The position numbers and the translations under genes were made by a program. Below are positions 11,117 through 26,000 of a DNA stretch of 64,000 nucleotides, piece after piece. Numbering within the stretch: the stretch's first letter is position 1; each line of letters starts with the position of its first letter. The stretch lies in contig JAUCBJ010006954.1 in assembly GCA_032718475.1 (NCBI GenBank), positions 1-64,000 of the forward strand, read 5' to 3'. A model generated the notes under the pieces. That model made no database searches, had not been told where the DNA came from, and saw nothing but the letters and a program-made list of their open reading frames with translations. The DNA is from Nemertoderma westbladi. Lineage: Eukaryota; Xenacoelomorpha; Nemertodermatida; Nemertodermatidae.

Positions 11117-13193
11117 TTGGGTACAGGGGTAATTACGGGTACTGTTTTTACAGAAGCAGTTAAGTTAGCAGCTGCAGAAACAGTTCCTGTATACCCTCGA
11201 AACAGGAAAAGGGCCCCCTGGACTGACAACAAAATTCAGAAGTGCCGATATGACCTTCATAAGGCGCAGAAAGAGTCCCGACTCAAACAGACTACAGCGG
11301 CCAAGAATGCAGTTAAGGCTGCATCTAGGTCCCTGAAAAGGCAGTACTCTGCTAATCTACAGGAGCTAATAAACCAACAGGTTGATGCCATCAATGATGC
11401 TGACGACAGCAGGCAATCATCCCAGGCATGGAAATCGATCAATCTGCTTACTGGGCGGAAAAGCCAACCAACCACCAAGGTTAAGGCTGAATCACCAGCC
11501 GATCGCCTCAATGGTTGGAAAGCCCACTTTGAAAAGCTCCTCAATAATGACAGGGTATTGCCTGATAACTTTATAGAAGTAAAAGTATCTGAGCCTGTAC
11601 TCCCAGATATTCCCATTGGCGATATCTCTTTTGCAGAAGTGAAGGCTGCTGCAAAGAGCATTAAGACCAATCGTGCCAGTGGAGTAGATGGTGTTCCCCC
11701 TGAGGTCTTTAAAATACCTGAGTGTTTAAAGCTCATCTATCCCATCATAGTAGACATGTACCGAACAACAAGAGTCCCACAAGAAATAAAAACAAATAAG
11801 TTGGTGCCAGTTCCCAAGAAGGGCAACCTAACACTCTATGGTTCTTTTCGGGGAATCTCATTGATCTCGATTGCTGCAAAGCTATACAATAGGATTCTAT
11901 TAAATCGCATCAGGGATCCCATTGAGAGACTGCTCCGTGGAAATCAGAATGGGTTCCGTAAAGGTCGTGGGACCATGGAGCCCATTTTGGCACTTAGAAG
12001 GATAATTGAAGAGTTATCAAAAAAGAAAGACAGGCATCTGGCTGTTATCTTTGTTGACTTCTTCAAGGCCTTTGATTCAGTCTCTCGCTCACGTATGTTC
12101 AGCATACTTTCATTACATGGGATTCCTGATGAAATTATTGCAGCAATCAGATCAGTATACGATGGTTCGACAACATTTGTGTCTACTGTTGACGGTGACA
12201 CAGAACCATTTGAAGTGTTATGGGGCGTCCTCCAAGGAGACACACTTGCACCATTCTTGTTCATTATTGTGGTTGACTATGTTCTACGCATGTTCTTAGA
12301 TCATTATAATGATGATGGGGTGATGATAACTCCACCTACTGGCTCCAGAAGTCGAGGAAATCCTGCCAAGTACCTAACTGATCTAGACTTTGCTGATGAC
12401 TAGGAGTACTCTCAGAATCATTAGAGGGAGCCCAACGGCTCCTCAGCTCATTAGAACATGCTGCTTCTAGTGTTGGTCTTTTTATTAACTCCAGAAAGAC
12501 CAAAATTCTGACAGTTAACTTTAAAAGTCCTCAGCAAGTCTCTGATCGGATGAGCATAAGCTCAAAGGATGGTATGCTTGAGCATGTGGACGACTTCTGT
12601 TACCTGGGATCATGGATCCGGAAGTCAGGTGAGGACCTTCGAATACGTAAGGGAAAGGCATGGGCAGCCTTGAATAGGCTTTCCAGGATTTGGAAGTCAC
12701 CGAGAATTAATCGGAAACTTAAGGTCCGATTATTTAGAGCAGCAGTAGTTCCAGTACTCCTCTACGGGAGTCCATGCTGGGCTCTAACTGCTGAGGACAC
12801 CAAATCTCTGGATGGCACATTCACAAGAATGCTACGCCGGGTTCATTGTGTCAAGTACAATGCACACATCTCCAACCAGACACTATATAACATTGGAGGT
12901 GTCTCATTGGTTCCCCCAAGCTTGACACTAGAACAAAATCGCCTCCGCTTTGCAGGACATTGCTTTCGCCGTGAGGATCAGCCAGTGCATAATCTTGTAC
13001 TTTGGCAGCCTCATGGAGTGAATAAGCATGGTGGACAGCCCATGACTTTCTTGAGACGCATCTTAAAGGACACTGGCCTTAAAGATGCGGATGATCTAGC
13101 AAATGTCATGGGTGATAGGGAGTTGTGGCGGTGCAATTTTGTTGACAAGCCGGCACAGCATTCTTAAAAATGCAGCTGCAATGCAGCATGCCG
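11117..13193 (+). pseudogene. Non-LTR retrotransposon copy A, 5'-truncated and frameshifted
   Basis: The first open part (11117-12403) encodes the linker and reverse transcriptase, with [21 protein letters not shown] (motif A), [10 protein letters not shown] (motif B) and FADD (motif C) immediately followed by a stop. The reading continues in another frame (about 12404-13167) with the typical post-RT region [17 protein letters not shown] and VLLYGSPCWALT. Copy B at 18.7-20 kb has one more T at the break, so copy A lost one base right after the catalytic FADD. The apurinic-type endonuclease expected upstream is absent, so the copy is 5'-truncated. The 3' end reads GATCCTAGTAGTAGTAG, a short TAG tail. 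The family looks RTE-like, but I am unsure of the clade. It is not functional. Confidence 0.85.
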
Positions 13194-13895
13194 ATCCTAG
13201 TAGTAGTAGTACAGGGGTATATGGCCTGGCCAAGCAGATGGTAATCTACCAATGGCTGGTCAGGAGTAGAGTGTTCTCATGTCCTCTCTGAGTGCACTTC
13301 ACTGCGACCTGCACCTGGCAGCAGGGGTACAAGGCATGATCCAGCAGATGAGCTGCACAGCCAATGGCAATGGTGGGTCATGTGCTTCAGAGTAGGTATT
13401 ATTGATAGTAACAATGTGTTGGAAAGCTGTATTTATGGAGTAGGTATGGGTGATGGGCCTCATATCTGACACCACTGCGACACCCACCCTATGGAATGGC
13501 AAACCAGGGTGTGGTATTTGCCGCAAGAGCTGAGAGCTGACTGTGCAAATCGCATGATCTCCTCTGAGATATGCGTACCAATCACAACAAATATAAAGTT
13601 TAAAGATATAACAGACCAAAGTGTAAACAAATACTTTTACTGAATTGAATGTATTGTACAGGATTTGGAAGGCCCATTGAATAAAATCCAATAGGGTTTA
13701 CTGATTCAATTTATTCGAACAACTTTAGGATTATTCATCACATTAACGTCTCTATTTATACTTTCGGATCGGGATCTGGATAACATTTTACGCAAGTATC
13801 TCAATCCCTTTAGACGAAACGAATATAAACTGTTTTAATAAAAAAATTTAAATATAAATATGTCAAAAATAAAATTGTAATAAATATAAACTTAC
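13194..13895. other. Non-coding stretch between LINE copy A and the kinase gene
   Basis: A 130-codon minus-strand frame (13299-13691) covers much of this stretch but contains no domain I recognise and does not match diacylglycerol kinase. The next 3' exon of the kinase gene would be expected on this side of 13896, but I could not find it here. Confidence 0.4.
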
Positions 13896-14081
13896 AAGAG
13901 GTCCCTTAACTTTACTAGCAGCTATCATATTAGCCTTGTTTCTTGCACTTATCTTGATGGTAGAAGGTCCTAGCTTCACGGGTTCACCATCAACTTGTAC
14001 CGCTATATCATTGCATGTAACCACCATGGCTTCATGGCATTGTGCCAACTTGTAACCGCCAGCGCCGATTTGCAAAAGCCC
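13896..14081 (-). CDS. DGK exon 10 (accessory domain end)
   Basis: The acceptor reads TTTTTTCAG before 14081 and the donor CTT|GTAAGT after 13896. The exon has 62 codons, phase 0 at both ends. It encodes [16 protein letters not shown] and [11 protein letters not shown], the final part of the accessory domain where DGKs carry the conserved VQVDGEP motif. Confidence 0.93.
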
Positions 14082-17000
14082 CTGAAAAAAATAGAATATC
14101 TGCCTGTTAACCGGGATTTAATAATAGGTTATAAGAAGTAAATTGTTATTCAATCGGCAGTTAGCCGATTTTGTATTATTATTATCAAATACATTGCTGC
14201 ATATTTTTTTTTCACTAAACCTTGTTAGAGTATTATAGATAGTAGGGATACCGTAAAGACAGTAAACAAAGTCGGATTAAAGATGATAACAATATTATCT
14301 ATAGATTCAGTCAAAAAAAAAGAATAAACTTTTTATTTTTTATTTTTTTTATAAACTATTTAAGATTCACTGCAGGACTGATGTCGAGATATGAATCGAC
14401 AAATAAATATGACAAATTTGTTCAGATTTTATTCTCTGACAATTCCAGCCGTGAGTTCTGGTCCCAGGTTAAAATTGTAAATTACTGTTGCCCAATAAAT
14501 TATGGGACAGCATTGGTTCATTATTAATAGGTAGTTTTTATTTACTAAAAAAACCAATTATGTTATTTTGTGCCAACGGGTTCAGCTAAACACTAACCAG
14601 CTGAGTGGGTGTGAATCCGAGCACTTCTAACAATCCATCATCTTGTCTTTGATCGTGTTGTTTTCTGGAACTATCAGTCTCCTCGGAATGTCTCCAGGGT
14701 TCCGTTCCACCACCGTAGTGTTTGATGTTGAGGAACAGAATACATTGGACCTTGAGGGAACGAATTTTCGCTGTAAGATCTTTGGTTCGGTCACACTGGT
14801 GGGAAAGTAAAGGACTGTTTATAATCATTAATTATTAAATATTACAATATTTGCTATATTAACAATAGTTTTAAACGGTTATACAATGTCAGCGAGGTTT
14901 TAGGGAAGAAAAAGTATGTGTTTTCTCATATGATTCTGATGTGAATTAAGTGACATTCTTTGTTGAAATATTAATAACTTGTTAAAAACATGCAGTGTAT
15001 AAAAGTGATACAGAATAGGGTGTCTTAATGATTAGTACAGTATTCATTTCATGTAAGCTTTTGGGTGAATGAGTATATATAAGTAAGCACTCCTTTCGAT
15101 GGCTGCTAAGTGCTACCAGATGATGATAGGGTGACAACTACTCCTATCTGCTATCCGAAGGCAGGGGTAGCTTCTATTCCTATCCATTGTTTTACTCCAA
15201 GTAATTAAACTGGTTCTTATTTTATCGACCCCAGTGGATTAAAGGCTAAGTGGACCCGGGCGGGGCTGAACCTACAACCAATAGATTGCAGGCCCGGCGC
15301 TCAACCAACTAAGCTAGGCCAACCTTCTTTGGAAGCCTACTACATTATCCACAATCAATAACCACAATACATAGAATACATTATAACACAACGAACAAGC
15401 CATAGTAATAACTAATAAGAAGTTATAAAGGATGAACTTATTGGTTAAAACATATTAGTGAAAAGATGTGATTAAACAGGAACCTGAAATAGATTTCCAT
15501 TTAATGCATAGTGTCACAAGTTTATTAAGAGATTAATTATTGATTTCATGTCTCAGTATTAATCGTTATCGTTATTAGTATAACATGCCGCAATAATGTT
15601 ATAAAATAAAAAAAATTTTTTTTTAAATACTATTTCTTTAATAATAATTATTTTAGCAATGTGTTATAAACAATGAAGTTATATTAATTTGTTAAAGTCA
15701 TATTTCATACTTACACCGCCCCAAATGCTGAACAATTTATTTAAGAAATTTTATTAAAATTTAAATGCCAATCCAGAATATCAGAATCACGTATGTGACA
15801 ATCATAAAAAATCGAACCCCAATTAAATACAAATTTAATTATATTTAAATTCTAAAACTTTACAATTAAGTACGTATAATATTGAGGATATAATGTCTCA
15901 ACTTTCTCTACGTACAATTAACATGATCTCCTCTGCAAATTCTTTGGAAGGTCGTTTAATGTAATCCTTGGCTCCAATCATCCCGTAGGTATATTTATTT
16001 TTAATTCTAGAATTGAATTTATCCGGTTCTTTCTCCCTGGAATGGTGGAATTCCAACGCGATTTCAGCATCCGCCCCCAAACTAAAGTAGTTGTTAAATA
16101 CGTTGTAGATGAGCTATAAATAGAATCATGACAGACGATATAAATAAAATTGTGTAGAAGCTATAAAATAGTATTTACTTTAATATGCTAAGAAAAAGAA
16201 AAGTTTCTTTTTCTAATTTAATAATCTTTAATTTCCTAATTTTTCGGTTAATTACATCCTATTTTTAATTAAAAATTAAATAAATAATATAATTAAATTG
16301 AATTGAATTTAATTTAATTTATATATAATATATACAATTAATACAAATAACTAATTTATTATTTATATTAATATTACAAAAAATCCCTAGTTAATATTAA
16401 ATTATTCATATAATAGTATATTATTGATTATTATTATTATTTATTTATATCTTAAAATTAAATACTTGTTATCAAAATTATAGGCCTAACTGTACACAAT
16501 ACAGTAATGTATTTAAATACAAATATTTTATTCCAAAATTGTAGCATTACTCAACGCCGTTAGTATTAACAGCGAGTTGTTATTTAGCACTTTACAACTT
16601 TAGAGGACATTACAGCATTATATTGGCCTGTACATTTAGTATTGTATTTAATGTTATTGTTTACGTGGTAACCAATGACGGCGTTAAGTAATGTCCCCAG
16701 GACATTACTTAACGCCGTCATTGGTTACCACGTCAACACTAGGTGAAAATTTGCCTAACAGTCAGATAGGCCCATTGCATTACCTAGCGTTAAGCGGGGT
16801 ATAGCTATTAATAATCAGTATCTAAATTATTAACATGGCTCCAAACGCCACCATTAATATAAGCTAACTTATTTATAACATAATTTATTTCATTTTTAGA
16901 TTTATTTATACAGCAACTAATATACTTTGTGCAGTTTCTATCACTTATAATGCAGATGTACAATCATTTCGTAATGTTACAATTTTGGAATAAAACTACA

Positions 17001-20000
17001 TACATACTTGTTGCAAAGTACTCTACAGTGTTCAGATCGTCGTGGCTTTATTTTCACTCAATCACTAACGTTTGTTCGTGTAACAAAGCCACTCGAATCA
17101 TCACACTGTAAAGTGCTACTTTACACACAAGTATGTAAATAGTTATTACATTACATAATTACAGCCCGGTTTTGTCCAGAAACACAAGAAGATTGCTCTG
17201 TACTGTAGGTAAACACACCTTATTGTCAGAATGTTCCCTCTGAGTTACATTCAAATCCCACCTATCTAATTCAACAATGGTGCCTTCTTTTACGGAATGC
17301 AGTATGTTATCAATTGGCTCTGATTTGTAACCCTGAAAACAAAATGAATTATATTTCGAAACGATATTGATTACACTGTCGATTGATAACAGTATATTAT
17401 GTAGTTCAAAGCGACAACTACACCACAAGCAAGCTGGAGGAGTTGTGATGGGAGGAGTTGCGTTGTGTTGAGGGGTCCCGGGTTCGCTACAGTTATGTAG
17501 AAATAAAGTTATCAGTAAACGTAAAACACGAAACACCGCTCCTTTGTGGGTGAGTACAATACAAAAACCAAAGAACCAATTATAAAGACGTGCATAACAG
17601 ACGTGATGGGGGGAACCAAAACAATAAACTAAAGTTAACACATGTGTTTTGTACAGGTCTTTAGTATTTGGGTCTTGGGTTTTTGGTCTTTGTTTTGTAT
17701 TCACCCGCCCGGGCCCCTTTGGCGATAATAGCCAGGCATTACACTGTATGGCAATCGTAATACAATTATTGTTAATGTCATTATTACGTTACCTAGCAGC
17801 CCCGAAGTAGTAAATATATTTTACTAATTCGTTTCGAGTCGCTCAATTTAATTAAACCTGAGATTAATATGGATTAAATAATAAATTAGTCTAATTAGTA
17901 AGTAAGTTCTGTGCTGCACATCATTTTCTTTGTAACCAAAAAGACGAAAACCACCATTATTACTCAATAAATTAAAATTATAGCTATTGAATCAAATTCA
18001 GAAAAATTCAAAAAAATTCAAAAAATCACTTTTGGTTTCTGTTCTTATCAGGTGGAATCAAGTGTTTTTTTCTCGAGATGGCTTATTCATCCAACTTATG
18101 GCAAACAGCTTTTGAACTCCTACAACAATTTTCGTTCCGTTTTCAGAATTCAATAACTTCGTACAATAAAGAATAGACAGGAGTTTTCTTTTACAGTAGC
18201 TTTATGTTTTGAAAGTCGAAAAATTTTTTAGATTTCGTAAATTGTTTTATTTCTGTCTCTAATTTTATCTTCATTCTTTGTTCTGGCGCAACCACATGAT
18301 AATTATTTTAAATTAACTTTAGTTTTAATTAAGGTACTGAAAATTAAGTTACTGAAACAAAGATAAATATATATACTATAACTATATACTACAAGCTTGC
18401 TAGCGAGAGCTGGCAATATGGACGGATCCATTGCTATCAATATTGTTGTAATAAATTACGTGCCTATGCAGGGAAGTCTAATACCGAAAAACGAAACATG
18501 GGGCAAAGTACCGTCTGTACAACACAATTATTATTTTATTGTTTGTTGTAATGAATTACGCGCATAAGCAGGGCAGCCTAATAAGTAATAATAACGAATG
18601 AGAACCCAATAGTTGTCAATGTGACAATGTGGGGCAGACAGCTCTCTCAATTTCACTGCTACTTACTTAACTCCACACTGAACCTCCAATAGGATGTTGT
18701 CTTGGCAACGAAATTCTGGGATTGGCTACTACTAGGATCGGCATGCTGCATTGCAGCTGCATTTTTAAGAATGTTGTGGCGGCTTATCGACAAAATTGCA
18801 CCGCCACAACTCCCTATCACTCATGACATTTGCTAGATCATCCGCATCTTCAAGGCCAGTGACCTTTAAGATGCGTCTCAAGAAAGTCATGGGCTGTCCA
18901 CCATGCTTATTCGCTCCACGAGGCTGCCAAAGTACAAGATTATGCTCTGGCTGGTCCTCACGGCGAAAGCAATGTCCTGCAAAGCGGAGGCGATTTTGTT
19001 CTAGTGTCAAGCTTGGGGGAACCAATGAGACACCTCCAATGTTATATAGTGTCTGGTTGGAGATGTGTGCATTGTACTTGGCACAATGAACCCGGCGTAG
19101 CATTCTTGTGAATGTGCCATCCAGAGATTTGGTGTCCTCAGCAGTTAGAGCCCAGCATCATTGACTCCCATAAAGGAGTACTGGAACTACTGCTGCTCTA
19201 AATAATCGGACCTTAAGTGTCCGATTAATTCTCGGTGACTTCCAAATCCTGGAAAGCATATTCAAGGATGCCCATGCCTTTCCCTTACGTATTCGAAGGT
19301 CCTCACCTGACTTCCGGATCCATGATCCCAGGTAACAGAAGTCATCCACATGCTCAAGCATACCATCTTTTGAGCTTATGCTCATCCGATCAGAGACTTG
19401 CTGAGGACTTTCAAAGTTAACTGTCAAAATTTTGGTCTTTCTGGAGTTAATAAAAGACCAACACTAGAAGCAGCATGTTCTAATGAGCTGAGGAGCCGTT
19501 GGGCTCCCTCTAGTGATTCTGATAGTACTCCTAAGTCATCAGCAAAGTCTAGATCAGTTAGGTACTTGGCTAGATTTCCTCGACTTCTAGAGCCAGTAGG
19601 TGGAGTTATCATCACCCCATCATCATTATGATGATCTAAGGACATAGGCATAGTCAACAACAATTATGAACAAGAATGGTGCAAGTGTGTCTCCCTGGAG
19701 GACGCCCCATAACACTTCAAATGGTTCTGTGTCACCGTCAACAGTAGACACAAATGTTGTTGAACCATCGTATACTGATCTGATTGCTGCAATAATTTCA
19801 TCAGGAATACCATATAATGAAAGTATGCTGAACATACGTGAGCGAGAGACTGAATCAAAGGCCTTGAAGAAGTCAACAAAGATAACAGCCAGATGCCTGT
19901 CTTTCTTTTTTGATAACTCTTCAATTATCCTTCTAAGTGCCAAAATGGGCTCCATGGTCCATTGGCTAGCCAGTATGATAATAGTATAATTAGTATATAA

Positions 20001-23000
20001 TATTGTAGGGCCTATGTTTAAAAAACACTGTTTGTTAGAAATGTATCTTCTCCTACAATTCGAAACGAAATAAAGCGAAATTTTGCATAAAGCATGTCCA
20101 ATAGCTGCTCCATATGGGGTGTCGACAGAATTTTGATTGAGTTAATTCTATGATTATGAACGGTCATTCTAGAATTCATTTCAATGTTGCTAGGCAAACA
20201 ACAGGTCCCTCGCAACCAAAACCTTGCATACACAACTAGGCCCAATAATGAACCAATCATCAAAGTTTCATCCAATTCCATCAACATTAAGTGCAAGAAG
20301 TTGTAAACAAACAAACAAACAAACAAACACGCGTGAGAAATAAGGACATCCACTTATTGGATCCGTCCAATAATTATTAAACTTACGTTTCCCCAGTTCA
20401 AGCTCTGAGCTAAATCATTACCGGTACCCAAAGGCAGTACAGCTACCGGACATGTTAAGTTGAGTCGATCCATAGCAGTTAATATCCATCCTACAGTTCC
20501 GTCTCCCCCGCAGGCAAGCACACGAAGGTCTTTTACGTCGGCGTAGAGCTCCAATCTAAAAATTTAATTATTCTTCTTACGGAATTTCCAAATTAGTTGT
20601 TGATTAAATGTAAAAACTCAACTTTTGCAATTTTTTTAGTTGTATTTTGACTGAGCTTGCAAATCTGATAACTCACATGAAAAGGTTGAATTAGAACTTT
20701 GAAAGGCTTTGGTAAACTAAGTGAGGATCATCAAAGATTTAGGTTTTATTTAGTTCACAGATTCCGATAATTCAGATAAATCATTGTTGTTTTTCTGAAG
20801 CAGTAGGTTGATTATACTGCTGTCAATCAAGCGAAAAATTGGGAGTAACCCAAACATTATTAGCAATTCGCCCGAACCAATTTTTTTTAAATACTATAAC
20901 AGTGCATGTTTGCTAATATCACCAAAATGTCTATAAAAATAAATTATGCCTATCACTTTCAGTGACCAGTGAAAGGACCGTTGCTATGGACTTTGAATTG
21001 TTGCTAACTTTAAGTTAGCAAAACCGTTAGTTTCTCAGGGTTGCTATTGTCTAAAATCTTTTTTTCATCAGTAAATTATGTACATCTAATACACCGACAC
21101 GATTTAACTTCAAGGCAAAAGGAAATAACAAGATAACAGTGTAGTTGTAGTCTCTTTGCTATGTTTAGGCGTCTGTAAAAAATTATCTGAACGACTACTC
21201 AACCAACAACTGAGTCTGAAAAACCAACAATGATTTAGATTTGAGTTTGCCTCAACGTTTCTACTACTTACAATTAAAACGATTTCATATCTTTTCAATT
21301 AATATTCTTGAAAACTTAGACCTTATATTCCACTTGCGATCATTGACCTATTTATAGAAAATAACATACAACTCACCCAACTTCCGGGGGGCAGTCCTTT
21401 TCCAGGGCGAACACTTGTCTAGGGTTGAGTAGCCGGTAGAACGTGTGTAAGAGTTTTCCACCCTGGTTGCCACCGCTACGGGCGTTAATGAAGACTATCA
21501 GAGGTCGAACGATTGAAGATGGTATAGGTTGAATTGTAAACGATCGTTCCTGAGGAAATATATAATAATTACTTAAGTGTTATAAATTAATATCATTCGA
21601 TTCTAAAATATAAATGTAAAGAACAATCTGTAATGTGCCGCCACTACTGTATGTGTTCAATCATTTTGGCTGAAGTTTTTAGTTTTGCACGATTTCTCAG
21701 CATTCATAATGAGATAAGCGTGTGTTAAATTTCCCAACGAGTGCAAGGTAAAACACGTGGTCGAGGCACATTGAGAAACTTTAGGCTAATTATTAAATTA
21801 AAAGATTAAACTAATAATGAGTATAATACTACTACTACTTCTTCGAAATTTAGTTTCTCTCAAGTTCAGTATCCCTTTCATGCTGGTCTATATATGTTAT
21901 AGCCAGTCATCTACGACTACGCTTTCCATGTGTTGGTTGCCAGAGAAGTAGATCTGGTATGACCTCGTCTTTACTTCTCCAGCAGTGCCCACTGAATCTT
22001 AATCTGCGTTCGGTGTTCAAGTGAATTCGTCAGTGTCCAGGTCTCACCCCTGTACAGCAGATCCCAGAATATAGTGCCGTATTTCAATGACGCTATATGA
22101 CTACCCCTCCCCCCCCCCCCCCTAATTTTTCTACAAATCTTAATGAGATTGCATGAAATTCGAAATAGAGATAGTTTCACCTCCCAACCACTTACTGGGG
22201 GAGCCAGAATTTTCATTTTTGCTTTCAATCTTTAGCTACAAGTGTTTGAAAAAGGTGTCTCCGTCGATATTTCACAGGTCACAGTGTAATCATTCTTCAA
22301 ACTTATAGTTGGTACCAATATAAAGCTGCCCTTGCAAGGATTCCAAATATGTAAAAACATTTGAATTGGGTTGAGAAATAGCTCAGGTATGGGCATTCGA
22401 AAGTTGCATGCATTTGCTTCACCAGCAGGCCATTTATTATATTAAATAAAAATACAATATTCTAGTACATTTTATTTATGTATGTAAAGCTAAAAGAGTT
22501 ATTGCATTATTGCCCAGCTAGGTATGGGATAAACAAAACGTTCTAGCCGGAACAAACGCCGGATATCTACTACTTCTGCGTTCTTGTAGTGTGAATCACA
22601 GATCTTCACGTCCGTCCTCATTGCTTAATCAGTACAATTACAAATAGTAATGGCGCCAATGTGCACTCCACGTGCGCCAGTAGTCAGGATTAAGAAGAAC
22701 CCAGTTTCACCATCTGGTGAGAACACCTGAGCTTCTTCTGTGTCACAATATAATAATCCAATGCCAGCCTCAATTACCTCTGGTATTCCATAAGCTCTTA
22801 GGATTTCAAGCATTTTGCCTCTATGGATTGAGTCGAATACCTTCTTGAAGTCCACAAAAGTCACGACTGCGCGGAGTGATTCTTTGACTTAATTACTTCA
22901 ATCAGTCTCCGTAGCGCAAGTATCTTAGCTATTCTTGATCTATTTGGTCGAAATCCTTTTTGGCTCTTTTGGCAGTAATTTTTTAATCATTTTGTTGTAT

Positions 23001-26000
23001 ATTTTGGCAGCTACCACAATCAGACAGATGTTGGTACACTGATGTCCCCTTTCTTAGGGAGAGGATTCAGTTGACCTTTAGTGCAAATTGATGGTGGCAT
23101 TTCCCCTTTCAGCATCCGGTTGCAAACATCCAAAAATGGTCTGATTAGCACTCTTGTTTTCCATACCTCTGCAGGGAATTCATCAAATCCACTCACTTTA
23201 TTATTGGACATGCTTTTAATGCTTCTTTGGATTTCTGCGGGTGTGAAATCCCTAGCTTTCTATAGGTAGCGTCTTGTCATATATTTTCCTTGTAGGGCTG
23301 ATGTTTGGTGGCTTGCTGCACATGCAAGTTGCTGAAGTGATCTTTCCATTTCCCAAAACTTTCTTCAGAACTGTCATCTTTGAGGCGCCGTTTAGCACAA
23401 AGTTTCCGACCAGATACCTCATTTACAGTTTGCCTGGTAAGTTTTGATTGTTGCTGTATGTGAGCAGTTGTAATTGCTTCAGTTTTATCCTGTATGTACT
23501 TCTCCTGGCTGATGTTGTAGGCCAATTTAATATATTCCTTGCTTTATCATCCTTGTTGGTGTTTTCCGTTGTTGGTTGTTCGGTTATTACTTTGCAGGCT
23601 ATCTTAAGATCTTCTCTCATACAAGTAACCTCAGAGTTTTTCCATGGCACATAATGTTTGATAATACATGGAATATGCAACTTGGCTTATTCATTGTGGG
23701 CTTTTATTATATACTGGTATATTGAATCGGTGGACTGGTCTTCATCCATTGACTGAAGTGTTTCAAAGCGGTTGTGAACTTCTACTGTGTAAGCATCCTT
23801 TACAGCATTGTCAGTTCTGAGTTTCTCCCAGTCATAGTTGATTCGCTTGCTAGCCCTGGGTTTGCTGGCTCAAAAAATGATTCTGATCTCTGCAGTCACG
23901 TACGAGCTGTATGCCTCGCAGTTAATCACGCTGCTTCTTCACTTTTTGTTTAGAAGGATGTAATCCAGCTGTGCTTTGGTTCCATTAGGGTATTGAAAGG
24001 TCCATAGCTTCCCCTTACTGAGTCTAATACAGCATATTATATGGCGTAGTGTGATAATTACGTAAACCTGCCACATAACGACACATTATAACATTCCTAC
24101 TGTAGTTTCTTAGTAAAACCCCACCAATCAATACCATGGTTAAGTACTGTAGGTAACAGAACAGAATAGGACTATAAAAGTAGGGTGATATACAGTAAGT
24201 ATTATTAGTAAGTAAAATTATAAGATATAACGGTAGGCCTATATACATAGATAGATACTGTACATATTATGTTCATACATATTCCGAAACCTACCCCAGC
24301 TATCTTTTCGCTGACTATCCATGTCGGTGGAACAATTGTTCCAGCATGTTGTCCTAGTTTACATGTTTCTTCCAATTGCTTTATTCTAAAGCACTGAACA
24401 TTGTTATGGAACTAAAAAAAACAGTTAATCAGTTAAACACTAAATAATATATTACTATAATAATGGCAATAATGGCAGTACACTTTGTATATATTGTATG
24501 TATACATTGATGTCGATCTCGGTTTTATTTAATTTTTTAACAACTCTACTACACATCCTTTTATTGTATGTATAATATACATACAATAAAAGTTATATTA
24601 TATATATACCATTTACTGTATAATATCAGGCTGACATTCCCTGTCAGCGTATTCCCAATCCCTTACACTAGTAGGAACACCTCCTCTTGCATTAACACCT
24701 GGGATTGGGAAAGAGCAATATTTTGATTGGATGTTGAAATCATGTAAGGAATGGAGAAAGGGGTCGAACTATTGTAATGGTTTTGTACTCAATGTAGGTA
24801 GAGGTAGAACTCAAGGTAGAAAGTGTTCCAAACGCTGAAAAGAATGAAGAAATTGTGTGGAATTAAGTGTGGAAATAACGTTGCATAAGGAATTGTTTTA
24901 CAGAGCATTCTTCTTGATTGTTCTGATGGAAAAGATTGTAATACAAAAATATAGTAGTTTTATTGATAGTATTTAATATTGAAATTTTTTCATTTAAAAT
25001 TCATATATAAAAGCATTTCTCAATTTGTAAACATAATTTTTAAACTTAAACTTAATTTTTTAAATTATGTTTAGCATTTGTTCGATTTGCATTTATGTTC
25101 ATCGACAGGATTCCTCATCATCGACAGGTTTCTACGGCGCTTTTTAGCGCGTTAAGACATATCAAGTACGATGAGGTCGGCCAGCAGACATCGGTTTACT
25201 TCCTGTTGTAAGAGCTACTCGTTGGCGCTCTAGACAGCGCAGTTGGCTGCACACGAATAGCAGACCGACTATTCCTAAGCAAACCTACAACACCCTAGAC
25301 CCTAGTAGTCAATGTTCCAATCGTTTTAGCAACGCAACTCATGCAACCCTGCATCAACTATAACAACAATGTTCTATTATAGGCCTACTGACTAGATAAT
25401 GTAACCTGCTGCTGCTAGCCTACTCTTCTAATACTGTTGGTATAATAACCCTTACATGACTTCACCCATTTTCTCAATTCCTTACTGCGTTTAGAACACT
25501 TTGTCTCCACCTGCCATCTAAGTGAAAGAAAACTTACACTACAGTAGTTCGACCCACCTCCCCCCACTCCTTACATGATTTCAACGTCCAATCAAATAAT
25601 AGCTCATTAACCAATCCCAGGCACCAATTCATGCTGTGTACCTACTGGTGTACATACGGATTGGGAATACGCTTTCCGGATGCGGATTAGGCAGGAATGT
25701 GGGAAAGAGCTGCTGGTGTTGATGATGAGGAGCTACTGTACAGTAATTCCTGATGTACCGACTACCGACACCGAACTGCACAAATATTATCGTAGGAGTA
25801 AATAAATAATTATTATTGTTACTCACAGAATGCCTGCACCAACTACAGCTAATTGCCACGATTTCTTTATTCATCCTCGGGTAACTGTAGCCATTTCCAC
25901 AGGTGATACAATTACCTCTCAGTCTTCTTTTTTGAACCCAATGGTGTTGTTGATTTACACACTATTAAGTAAAATAATTAATAATAAAAATGTTTAATCG

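Noticed and set aside
25884-25891. CTACAG as the acceptor of a 58-bp kinase exon
   Set aside because: The frame and C1-domain similarity continue through it to a better acceptor at 25962, giving a phase-0 exon with the HHWV and C..C motifs.
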